Shown here piece after piece: positions 15,368 to 26,518 of a stretch of 64,000 bases of DNA (positions within the stretch are counted from its first letter, which is position 1; each line of letters begins with the position of its first letter). Below the pieces are notes generated by a model. That model saw only the letters and a list, made by a program, of their open reading frames with translations. It was not told the DNA's origin and did no database searches. The translations under genes were made by a program, and so were the position numbers. Source of the stretch: Casuarina equisetifolia (taxonomy: Eukaryota > Streptophyta > Magnoliopsida > Fagales > Casuarinaceae); the NCBI GenBank assembly GCA_028551475.1, contig CM052355.1, forward strand, positions 13,207,023 through 13,271,022. Direction: 5' to 3'.

Positions 15368-18168
15368 CGTTGGGCCCCTGGGAGTCTGTGAATGGCATCA
15401 CTACGTTGGAGATACCTTTTGTGCTAACCTTAGACGACATACCGAAGAACCCAGTACCCTTCTTGGAACATGTGTTATTCCTTGATTGATGTGCTACTGG
15501 TCGTCTTTTTATTTGGGTTGTGCTCGTACATTTAAGATTGAAATGCAATGGGAATCCTTTTCTTGTGTAAATATTATGATTAAGAGAGCGGCTTATCCGT
15601 ATGATTAGCTTGTATAATAAGCCCCATTACCTAAACCCTTCTCCCAGACGACCCAAAAATAAAAAATAAAAAATAAAAATAAAAAGGGAGGAAAAACTGG
15701 TGTACTGAGTCAGACAGAAAGGTGGGAGAGTTGTTTGCTTTGTGATCACAGTATGAACGTCTCAAAGTTGGTTCTGACTCCACCTCAGTAGGCATCTTAC
15801 AGTCTGCAGATGCACACATACAATTTTCAAGTCACAACGTGAATTGCAATCAAATCAGACTTTTAGGTATGAGATGCTATGTCGTTTCTTGCTCGCCATG
15901 GTTGTGTATGAAACTCGTGGCCCTGGAACATTGACAGTAAAAAAATTACTGTATTTGCGTACGTTGTTAGGGCATGGCCATGCGGTCTGTTGGCCTTCAA
16001 ATTGATGTTTATAAAGACTCCCTCGTGCAGTGCGGAGGTTTCAGAGTCTGGAACTCTAAAAGAAGCCAGGGCATTTAGCAGAGAAATTGAACCTAAGAAA
16101 ACATAGAAAGTAGAGAATGAGAAGAATCCGTCATTCACTTTGACATCTCCATTTGACTTTTGCTTTTTGTGTAATCATGTGATGTCAACGTTGGAAGTTA
16201 CGTAGAAACAATGCACTTTGGCAACCAGACTCTTCTATCTGGGTCTCTAAAGGTAAGAGGAAACAAGGAGGAATACCAAGAGGAAATCATAAAATCAGAA
16301 GACGACCAAGATGATAATAACACAGAAGTCGATGATGATGATGCTGATATAGAGAAGCAGAGAAAGAATGAAATACCACTTATCGAGGCAGTGAACATTT
16401 TTCTTGTGTAGCTGGAGATTGCCTCTTTCCGCAGCATGTTTGCCACTTCTTTTGATGGGATTTCCCTTAACGTTGGATTCTTCTACCCTGAGACTTAACA
16501 ACCGCCAGAACAAGTTGTGTTATCTTTCTGTTCTAGTTCTTTTCACAGCATCATTTAAGCTATGTACACCTCGTTTAGCTTTCGAACGAAATGGCTATGG
16601 TATTGTCTTCATTGACTAGATGTTGGCGAATGCGTTTGAAGAATGCTTAACGTCTTTTATAGAAACAAAAGAGATCAGAGAAGAAAGGCCTGCTTTGCAC
16701 GAAACTTTGCCCTACCGCCGGGATTCCATTACTCACAAGTTCCTGCTTAGAGTGGATAAGGGAAATTGGAAATGTTGCTGGATCATGCTCCGGACGTGAA
16801 GGCCTCGACATTTTATGAATGTCCATGTTGTCTTCATGGAGTGTTCCTGAAAGAATGCTTGTTAAGTTTAGGGGTTCCTCCAATGGCATTATTTTTGGTA
16901 AATCTTACCAATCCCTGTGTACTTCTTGCCTCTGTTGATGGATGAATAGTACGTTATCTTACTAGCAGAAGCCTCAGATCACTTCAATCACAGGAAGGAG
17001 ATTCCCTACCCAAGTTTAAAAGGCGCGGAAAGACATATAATGTATCCTAGATTCTAACACTTGCCCAGAAGATAATGACAAACGTTCAGGATACGTATCT
17101 CGGGAGGGAGGGATCGCAGGAACGTTGACACGGGATTTGAGGAAAAAGCTAGTCGTTTCTTGGCTGATGCAGAGCTCCAAGTGCAACAGGGCTTCCTGTC
17201 CTTTTCGGAATTGGCTTAAAGAATACCCTGCGAAAACAGTGTGATGAGGTTGGCCCGATATTAATTAAAGGGGAGGCTCCCTCAATTAACTTAAATCAAA
17301 AAGTTAAGGGTTAATATAAGTTATTCTCAACCTTCACAAAAGGATATGCCATTAGAGAAAACTTTACTTATCTTAATGATTTTCCTTAACATTAACTTTA
17401 GTGTTTTCAACTTATTATAAGAGTAATTTATCAATAATCTCCTAGTTCGCATTGTTTGTTCATTTGAGTATCTTTTGTTATTGGGATTAGTTTGGATGAT
17501 TGGTCTTATAATTATTGTTATTGTTGGATTGAATCGAGTTAATAAATAAGATATTATCTCATTGAAACTTATTGTATTCTGTGATTTTTTGCTTGATTAG
17601 GGCTTAAATCCTAGCACATGGAAGGACAAGTCAAACTTGTTGAAGCTAAGATGCTCTGAATTTTAATATTGCTAACGTGATGAAACTTCAGAAAGGGTTT
17701 CATCAAGGAAAACGATATGCGTACGTTATCTTTGAGTAAATCCGACAGTATTTAAATGATGGTGTGGAAAATACAAGATGAGTATCAAAGTTGGTTCTTA
17801 ATTTCGTGTTGAAAAGGTTGCCAGTCTTTCGATGTTTCTAAGACAACAACGAACGTGCTGACTCATAGATATTTCGTGTTGATCGAGAGCAAAATACACT
17901 GTTGTGAGGTGTATTGTGTTTGTGTACTCTGCCTGTTAAATACTATAAAGGCCCTTTTCATTAGTTATGCAGCTATTTTTCAAACAGTACAAAGAACCAA
18001 GGTATAAGTTCTCTAATTATTCCATTCAAGATTGAAGTTTGATTTTTGAAAATTCTTCCCCATGTACTTCAGTTCGTTTTTTCCTTCTTATTTTCTCTAC
18101 ATGTGTGTCTATATGTTGATTCTTTGTATAAGTTCATATCATTTTCAGCGGTTTTAGATAGTGACTCA
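15368..18168. other. Intergenic region, no gene recognised
   Basis: The first part is the NRPD4 3' flank. Facing open frames at 16198-16446 (one on + rich in Asp and Glu, one on - rich in Ser) have no family resemblance and no linked splice sites. From 17,280 to 17,600 the DNA is strongly AT-rich and reads as degraded repeat. The last 200 bases probably hold the leader of the next gene, with an acceptor TTTTCAG at 18143-18149. Confidence 0.5.
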
Positions 18169-19224
18169 ATGGGGAACAGGCAATCAACAAGGTGTAGCCA
18201 AAGGATGCAAATATGCTCCGCACTCCTTTTCGCTATCACCGAATTACTCCTTCTGATTCACAAAGCCAACCCCTGCTACATCAGGACGGCCAGGTATGGA
18301 GGCCACAGGTTCACTAACATTTGTCAGGTTTGACTTCGATCGCAAAAACATAAATATTGCCATTTCTGTTTGAGGAAATACTCTTTTTAATTTCCGATGT
18401 AGTCCACGGTGCCAATCCTTGAACTTGAAGCCTATGAAGAAAAGAATACAGCTTTGCAGGCAGAGAATCGTGACTTGAGGGCTGCACTCTCCAGGCTGGA
18501 GTCCAAGCTCCAATCAAAGGGAAAGGTATGCAGTAGACGCGTTACACTCCCACCTACGTGAAAAAGGAAAAAAAAGTTTGGAAAAGTGTTCAGTCAAAAA
18601 CAAGTTGAATAACGATGCTTTCAACCATATTTATTTGCTTCTTTATCTAATTGCCATAGGCCACTGTAGCACAAGAGATAAACGCCAACCTTGGGAATCG
18701 GGTCAATGAACTGAAGGGTCAAGTTTTAGAGCTCAAATCTAGCCGTAAACTTGACAAAGCTGAGAAACTTGTGAGTGGAATCTTCAGTTCAGTTCAGTTC
18801 ATAATTTCATTTTGCGTTTTGTACTGGTGGTTTTGATTTTGCCTTGTAATGGAAGAAACAAGAAAAGGCCATTGAGAAGTTAAAGAGAAGTAGTGCTGCT
18901 TTGGACGACAAAGTTAAGAAGCTGTCAACTGCTATAGCTGAGATGAAGACTGCTTCTTCTGATTCTCCGGTGTGTTCACTACTATACCTTAGTTGCTCAA
19001 ATATATGTCTCATCGTTGTTGTTGAGGTTACAACCAGCTCTCAACAGGCTCTAATTTTCTTTTTGGCTTGGAAGGTGGAATTCTTGTCAGACTCAGTCAT
19101 ACCACAAATTGGGACAGCAATTTTGAAGGAGGATGTTGAGATGCCAAATACGGAGAATGATATTGCTGCCTGCCTAGTCGTTTTGATATTTTTAGTTTCT
19201 ATTCTCGTTGGCATCAATCTTTAA
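18169..19224 (+). CDS. Uncharacterised coiled-coil protein with terminal membrane segments
   Basis: Model: 18169-18327, 18403-18525, 18660-18770, 18856-18969, 19075-19224; 218 residues. All internal junctions are phase 0. I do not recognise the family. Residues about 13-30 are hydrophobic (ICSALLFAITELLLLIHK). Residues about 58-175 are a charged heptad-type helix region (LEAYEEKNTALQAENRDL, LANRVNELKG-like segments, KLDKAEKLKQEKAIEKLK) that should form a coiled coil. The last 20 residues (ACLVVLIFLVSILVGI) are a membrane segment reaching almost to the stop, as in tail-anchored proteins. The first hydrophobic stretch may be a signal peptide or a second membrane pass. The chosen ATG is the first in frame after an acceptor; the frame is open further upstream, so an earlier exon could contribute. 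A role as a membrane tether or scaffold is only inference. Confidence 0.7.
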
Positions 19225-21461
19225 GGACCATGCTGTGTCCTAATGTATAGATGGCGTTTACTTCCAATTAGAAAAGGGCTTGTAATAAAGTCTTCTCTGA
19301 AATTGTCTCGATGATGAGACAGACGTTTAACGGAAGAAATTGTGATATTTTTGTTCTATTTCCAATTTTCTCATTTGCTGAGTAATATCCTCAGCTGGAT
19401 TCTCCGTTAAGAAAAAGCATCTTGTCGAATTTTGGCTACATCTGGAGTGCATAGTTTCTTTGACTTACAATAACTTGCTTAAAAAATTGGGGTTTCAAGG
19501 TGCCCATCTCTCACGGTAAGGATTGATTACAGAGGCGACCAAGTCCATCCCCAAAGGCAGCAACCTGGTTTCGGTATAGGAATGAGTCATAGCTGCTATG
19601 GATACCAGTGGGCTTGACAATCAACTGGACTTAGTTTGATCCACATGATAAGCATTAACAATCCTGCCATGGCTACCAGATTACAGCCTTCATCTATATG
19701 AGAAGAGGGTCAAGATAGCGACTTTATTATTTGTAAGAGCTGAGCGCGTCATGAATAGAAAAGGGAGATACTGTAATGTAGTTGTAGAACCAGCTGGCGT
19801 GATTGGCGAAGCTAAAGTTGGTGCCAAATGATAATTAGTAACTATTGATTTTCAATGCAAACCCAACAGGCTTGTATTCTCACATACCTAACAACAAGAT
19901 TAGTTAACTAAAAGAATTGCGTTAGAAGGGAACATCCAGAAGGGATATGATGAGAGTCGTCGAGTGAAAAGGGTGTAATGGGATTGAGGTCATCAGACGG
20001 CGGTGTGATATGATGCGATATGCAACTCCTTCCTTCTCCTTTCGTTTTCTCTGGGTCTTATTGACTTCATTATTAATAAGTTAGCAGTTAAAATAACCCA
20101 AATAATGAAGGAATAAACTATGAAAACAAGCAAGATAATAGAATTTATTATTCCTTTGATTGCCAGCAGGATTTTCATGACGAAACTCTCAGGACGTCAT
20201 GGTGTAAGACAGTCATCCTAGAGACTAGGCAGCACATGAGGGGCAGACGTGCAAAGTTGTGATGGAGTCTTTTAAATCCCTCTCTACCTGCAAAGTGAAA
20301 CGAGCACTGAGTATTTTGATATAGTATAATAAAACAAGGTGAATTAGTATTTTATTATAGGCAGGAAATTCACAAACAAACAAACAGGGAAACTTTCTCT
20401 TCTCATCAATATCATCTCCATGACTGGTATAACGATCTTTAATATAGGTGTTGGACTTGGTATTCGGGGTTTTAGTCATCATTTGGTGCCAAGAAATTCT
20501 TGGGAAGGTCGGGTCTACTCCTTTCCTTGTTGGTGTTCGTTTTGTCTAATCCTCGTGCTTTATAATATTCTGCAAGTGTCGTTTCCTTATACTCAACTTC
20601 ATATTTTGGCGAGGTTTAGGAGCTGTACTGCCTGCATGGAAACTTCTTTGGAGGTTGCTAATTTCATTGGAATGTCTTAGATAATTGCTCAGCAGCTTCC
20701 TTGTTAGTAGTTGACTTCCTATATCTGTCTGTCGGTTGCTTTCTTGTGGGTTATCATCTCTACTGAAGTTGTTGTACTTTCTCTTAGTTTCTGTTAGTCA
20801 TTTGTAACATTTCTGTGATTGAGTTTGTCTGGTTTTATTTTTTCTGCCTGCTCACTGTTCGGTTGTTTACGTAGACAAGTATTTCCGTCTTCATAGGTAA
20901 GACTTGCATGAATTCTGCACTTCCATTTTGAAGTAGTGGTAGCTGTTTTTTTTTTCTCCCAGCTTTGCTTGTTCATGTAAAGGCTACCCCTCAGGTGGCT
21001 TACAAGACACGTTATTGTTGTTCTGATGGACTTAGAAATTTGTTTGCAGAACCTGCTATAACCTCTTGGATTTTCGAATTATCTCGCAGAATTGTCGTAA
21101 AAGGTATCCAGAAGTTTTTTCTTATAGGATTACCAGGAACGGGATTGTTTTTATTTGAGAAGCATATGTCATATTTCCAATAACTCTTTACGGGTTTCTG
21201 ATCCGAGGGAATTTGGAGTTTGATAGAATCAGCTTCAGTGCTGTGATCTTGTAATTCGTTTTAGGACTGATTCTCTCTTTTTTCAAAGTGATGCATGGCA
21301 ATTCCGCTGCCTAAAAGGGCTTGCTACTGCCGAAAATTGATCAAATAGAGATGGTCAATAACTCAATGTCAATGTGCAGTTTGTGCCACAAGTAAAGAGC
21401 ATCTAGCAGATCTTCTTCGTGAAGAACAAGTTCGAAGTTTTAAAGCAGGAGCAAGTTTATT
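19225..21461. other. Intergenic region and RGLG leader
   Basis: No known protein was recognised. A 61-codon minus-strand frame at 19993-20178 encodes a strongly hydrophobic segment followed by a basic tail, and an 86-codon + frame starts at 20420. Neither has supporting context. An acceptor (AATGTGCAG) near 21379 suggests that the last 80 bases are an RGLG leader exon behind a leader intron. Confidence 0.45.
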
Positions 21462-23825
21462 ATGGGAGGAAAGCCGTCCAGAGACAGTCAACGCTACAGT
21501 CAGCACCATGAGAGGTCATCTCGCTATGGGAGTTTATCTCGCTATGGGAGTTCACCTCGCTATGATTCTGCGTCAAACATCGGCTCATCATCCTTTTATT
21601 CTACAAACTATGCCGATTATGATAGAAGAAGCACGTTGCAGTCAAGTTACCAAAGAATTGGTGACAACTACAACTCACTGGAACAGGTAATAGAATCAGC
21701 GCCTCCTCTTGTTGCTTTCACTCTCTTTCTAGGCGATTATGTAAGAGAACGGAGCTTTCTCAAAGTCTCTTCTGTTCAAGAACATGAAAAGCTGTCACGG
21801 AGATTTGTATTTGGCTGATGTCACTGTTTCTGTGCGAGCTATATCTCATAGTCGGCTATTAATTCTTACTCTTCCAAATAATTTGTCATTGAGCTTACTG
21901 TTTTTGTTGCTTAAAGTTCCTCGGGAAGCTTGGATCCAAATATCTGACCCAACGTTTACAGGTGATGCAAGCTCTTTCCCAAGCTGGTCTGGAATCTTCC
22001 AATCTTATAATAGGTGTTGATTTCACAAAAAGCAATGAGTGGACGGGTGCACGATCCTTTCACCGCAGGAGCCTTCATCATCTTGGAGACTCCCCAAATC
22101 CATATGAGCAGGCAATATCGATAATTGGAAGGACACTTTCAGATTTTGATGAGGACAACCAAATTCCTTGTTATGGCTTCGGTGATGGTCAGTATAGTGC
22201 AACTTCTTGTCTGTGGGAACATGTCACACATTTGCACAGCATCTTTTGTTTGACAGAACTCAAAGCATCCTAGCGTGATCTTTGTCATTTTTTTTGCAGC
22301 GACTACACATGATCAAGAAGTTTTTAGCTTTTATGCGGATAGGCAATGTAATGGCTTTGAGGAAGTGCTTTCTCGTTATAGAGAAATTGCTCCACATGTA
22401 CATTTATCTGGTTGGTTAGATACTGACTGTCGGTTCTTGTTCTCTTTTCCTTTACGGTGATTCCGTCAGTGACAGTCTTTGTCTTCTGATATGATAGGTC
22501 CAACATCTTTTGCTCCAATAATTGAAGCTGCTATTGAAACCGTTGACAAAAGCGCTGGCCAGTATCATATTCTTATGATCATAGCTGATGGTCAGGTTAG
22601 TCACATTATTGGAATTTCTTCTTCTTTCATCTGAGTAGTTGGAAATATTGTGGCTGATCCAGTTAAGGTATCTTTTAATCAAACTTATAGCTGGAACTCA
22701 AACTGTTTGATTTTTTCTTTGTTTTCCGTATCCCCCCTAACCTGACGTTCTTGTTGATTCGTGACACACAAGGTTATGGCCCAAAGTCCCCAAGAGCGAA
22801 GTACCATCAATGCTATTGTAAAAGCAAGGTTGAAATACTGCTTGGGGTACATTTCAAATGGAGTTATGTCTCCTAAGAAATCTAAATGGCTTGTTATCCT
22901 CTTTGTAGTGATTATCCTTTGTCAATAGTTTTGGTTGGAGTTGGAGATGGACCATGGGACATGATGCAACAGTTCGATGACAACATTCCACACCGGGCTT
23001 TTGATAATTTCCAGGTTAAGAAACTGAACTGGGTAAATCCATGCAACCGATATTTGGCCTTGTCTTGCCAGTTCTTCACTCGATAGTCTTTCATCAATGC
23101 AGTTTGTAAATTTCACCGAAATAATGTCAAAGCACATCCCTGCATCCCAGAAGGAGACAGTGTTTGCACTGGCGGCACTAATGGAGATACCATCTCAGTA
23201 TAGAGCAACAATGGAGCTCCAACTTCTTGGGTAGTTTCTCAAGCATGCACTTTCACATATGACATATGAGGGAATAATCAAGTACTGAGATCGTTTATCT
23301 TCTTGGTACCTTTCAGCTGTCGTAGGGGCACTAATGGGAGGCCTCCCCTCCCTCCTCCGGCACGAAGCACTTCAGCCAGTCCTTATCGGAAGCGTATACA
23401 GAAAAGCAGCAATGAACCAAGTAACAGGTACACATGGTCAAGCAGCGATCAATACGGAGGCGAATTTCATTATGCTCCTTCTCCATATTCAGAACATTCT
23501 TCACAAGACAGGGTACGTTTCAGTTGAATCACGACGATAAGATTTCGACTAAACTCTAAATCTTAGTTAAGATTTCTTGATGGTCATTTTTTCTTTACAC
23601 TTTACAGAGTTGTCCTGTCTGTTTGTGGAGCCAAAAGGATCTTGCATTGGGATGTGGGCATCAGGTAATCTAAAATCAAAATTGCCTCTACATTAGCATT
23701 TTATTCTGATCAACTCTAAATTATGTGTGTATCTTTTGCAGACATGCTATGATTGTGGAAGAGACTTAATTATTTGCCCAATTTGTCGAGCCCACATAAC
23801 AACAAGGATTAAGTTGTATGAGTAA
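21462..23825 (+). CDS. RGLG: RGLG-type E3 ubiquitin ligase (copine/vWA domain plus RING)
   Basis: Model: 21462-21686, 21962-22187, 22300-22410, 22498-22595, 22773-22828, 22909-23014, 23103-23230, 23317-23512, 23608-23664, 23742-23825; 428 residues, near the family length. RGLG ligases act at the plasma membrane and nucleus in auxin, drought and ABA responses. The start MGGKPSRDS is a typical N-myristoylation site. A Ser/Tyr-rich linker is followed by the copine-like vWA domain ([20 protein letters not shown] near residue 83, then [45 protein letters not shown]). The C-terminal RING is intact: [27 protein letters not shown], with all eight metal ligands. The segment after IIADGQ reads VMAQSPQER, shorter than I recall for the family. 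Confidence 0.93.
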
Positions 23826-24530
23826 TGCATTTGGCTAAGCAGCAATATTTGGGACGGTATGTATAAGCATGTTAGGCTCCTAAGCCTTGCTTTTTTCTTT
23901 TTGGGTGAAATATCATGTATCAAGCCACCATTTCCCCCTATCAGTGGAGCTAATCCTTGAGCTAAACTGAAAGAGCCAAATGGTAATAGCATTTCGATTT
24001 CATGTAGTTAATTTCTGATGGGATTTAAAATGTTTAACTTCGGTATTAGTATCACTTTTCTCAAGACTCAAAACAGAACCATAGGTTTGTTCAAATTCAA
24101 CGCTTGAATCAAGTACTGAGTAACTCTTGTATTGCAAATGAATTCAAAAACAAAAACGCGGTTACTGCTTAGTCGTTGCTTAATGTTTGTCACAGGGGAA
24201 TCCTGAAAGGGGAAATGCCCTTTATAAATATTGAAATAATTCTGAAAACGATGACCATGTCTGGTAGTCCTTTTCAAAACATGAAAAAAAGAAGCAACTG
24301 CATTGTGGGACACGAAAAAAGGGAGTGGGTTTGAGAAGCTCTGCTATTCTTTACATTCAAGGTGATCAATACAAGTAGCCCTTCCGGCAGTGTTTATAGA
24401 CCTAACATGGAAGGAGAAAGAGAAGCAACATTACAACAGATTAGAGAACATGCGATCCACATTCTTAGCATTTCCTGCTGGTTGACATAACGGAGTATTG
24501 AGAAAGAAGTAGCAGGGGTGTTTCCTTTTG
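23826..24530. other. Convergent 3' flank, no gene recognised
   Basis: This stretch lies between the RGLG stop and the end of the possible minus-strand exon at 24531. It probably contains the RGLG 3' UTR. No open frame resembles a known protein. Confidence 0.45.
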
Positions 24531-24713
24531 TTAGTCGTTAAACCTGTAGAACTGATGTGGATCATTAGTAGGATTGTGAATCAGCTTTTCCATCCACTTT
24601 CTCCTCTGATGTTGCTTTCTTAGTGAGTTGCTCTGTTCCCCAAGCATCTCTCTAAGCAAAGCTCGAGAGTGCGGTTTATCAATCGGCATACTGATTGAAT
24701 CATAGTCAGCCTT
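24531..24713 (-). CDS. Possible terminal coding exon of an unrecognised minus-strand gene
   Basis: After a good acceptor (GCACTGTAG on the minus strand) the frame stays open for 60 codons and stops at 24531. The translation has normal protein composition, with DYDSISMPIDKPHSRALL early, then a very basic segment LRKQHQRRKWMEKL and the ending DPHQFYRFND. It has no upstream ATG in the same block, so simple ORF finding misses it. I do not recognise the family. Upstream exons would lie at higher coordinates, in or beyond the repeat-rich stretch to 26,400. It could also be a gene relic. Confidence 0.35.
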   Translation of the reverse strand, partial: KADYDSISMPIDKPHSRALLREMLGEQSNSLRKQHQRRKWMEKLIHNPTNDPHQFYRFND

Positions 24714-26518
24714 CTACAGTGCAGGATATGGGCGCCATTACCCAGGGGATACTTAGGACGAAAAAAGAAATGGGATTATCAGATGGTGTTTCATACTGAA
24801 GTATTGATTTTCAAGTGAAATCTTCTGAATTGATGATTACAATGTAAAATAATTTCAAAACTGTTCACCTATAACTTTACAATGCACTTCCAAGGTCTCG
24901 GTTATCGAGCTTTTTTACGGGTACCTTAATGCTAGATAGGTACTTGCACTGTCAATAAGGTTTCAGAGAAAGAATAACTCAACTCATATAGCCTAACTGG
25001 TGCAAGCAAACAAGTAGATTTTTCATTTGTTCCGCTTTTCAAGTATGACATTTTTTGGGTACTAAATCTTCTTCTGAATCACTTTTCATGCTCTATGTTC
25101 AAAATGATGCTGCAGGGACATCGAGGACGGAGGTGAGGACAAGGGTTTTGATTTTGATACAAGGAAACAAAAGATATAAGCCAAAGTGATTTAAAATACT
25201 GCCTTTAACCGAGCAGAAGCCAATGCTTCATAAATAGACGAAGGACAAACAGTGGGATGGTGCATAAGCATCACATGCAAAGATCGCAACGAAATGCAAA
25301 AAGTCATCTACTTATAATTACCAAGATAAGGTGTTACGTCTCAAAAGTAATTAAACTTGTTTGGTCAACAAATCTAAGACTTTTGGTTCAATAATTAGAT
25401 TCGTTACACTAAGTATTAATAGCCAAATCCCACATCTTAAGCTCCAATCTAAGTAGAGTACACTTGGGATGAAATTTTAGTAGAGTATGCTTGCAATAAG
25501 CCAAGAGGGAGCTGAAAAGAGGAGTAACCATGTAGGCTTATTAGACTATACCACCGTTGAGTATACCAACAAGACATCAAATCAAATGCATAGTAAAATG
25601 CTATAGTTTAAAAATAATAAAATATGTCACGTCAATAAATTTTAAGTCTTTTAACTAATAATGGAATCTGTCGTGACAATAAGTTTAAGTCTTTTGATTT
25701 AGTAGTTAAATTCCTTACACAGGGAGACACTAGTTTGGATGAATTATAGGAGCCGAAGGAATGTCATACTTCGTATGGTCGTTCAGTTTGAGGGTGCAGA
25801 AGACGGTGAGAAGGAGCTTCTGATAATGCATGGTACTCGTCTGCGTGTATTTTCTTTCGCTCACAGTTCCCAAAGGTGAAGTCAGTGGTTCTCTTTCCTT
25901 TCGATTTTCAGCCAGGTTTAACAACTCCTAACCCTCCTGATTTTTTTAAGTTTGCCAGCTGCAGCTGATTCAAACTTTGAGAAGACGAATGCTGCAACTG
26001 ATGCATCATAGAAGTGCTATTGTAACTAATACAAGGGGTCGACTACAGAAAATGGAACAAAAAAACTGAAGAAGCGCATCTTGGAGCGGCGATGTGCAAG
26101 CCGCTGAACGTTCTGACCTTCGTACTGCCGCACAAGAGCAGACGAAGTGTTTCGGTTTCTGCCGTTTCTCCATCCAATGACTGACCTCTACCACTGGAAA
26201 TACTAAGATGCCCCGCGGAAGCATGGTCCATCACTGACATATCTACCGCATAGTCATTACTTATTACCAATAATGTTTCGATATGGACAAAGTAGTCGGT
26301 CAAATCACAACTCTGAGAGCGGTAGTGTGGATACATAGTATAATTTAATAATTCAGCACATAAGCGTTTACTATTTTTCTGACATGACACAATCAGTCAC
26401 TCAGACACCTAAAATGATTTTGAACCTTTCTAATCAACTATCGTATTCTATCACCTATGTCTAGCATTCATAGTTTCAGGAGAGGGAAGTGTGAAAACCC
26501 CACTAAAGAAACCTCTTT
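24714..26518. other. Repeat-rich region with scattered coding-like fragments
   Basis: From about 25,340 to 25,730 a motif resembling AAGTCTTTTGATTTAGTAGT followed by TTCCTTACAC recurs in degraded form two or three times, probably remains of a non-autonomous element. On the minus strand, 25908-26025 reads as a 38-residue exon behind the acceptor TTGTATTAG, with MMHQLQHSSSQSLNQLQL in its middle. A frame at 26043-26390 encodes MSVMDHASAGHLSISSGRGQ and ends in a possible donor (AAG|GTCAGA). I could not join these in frame to each other or to 24531-24713. Confidence 0.35.

Noticed and set aside
16198..16446. Overlapping frames, one encoding an acidic peptide rich in Asp and Glu
   Set aside because: Low complexity on one strand creates the opposite frame; no splice context, no family match.
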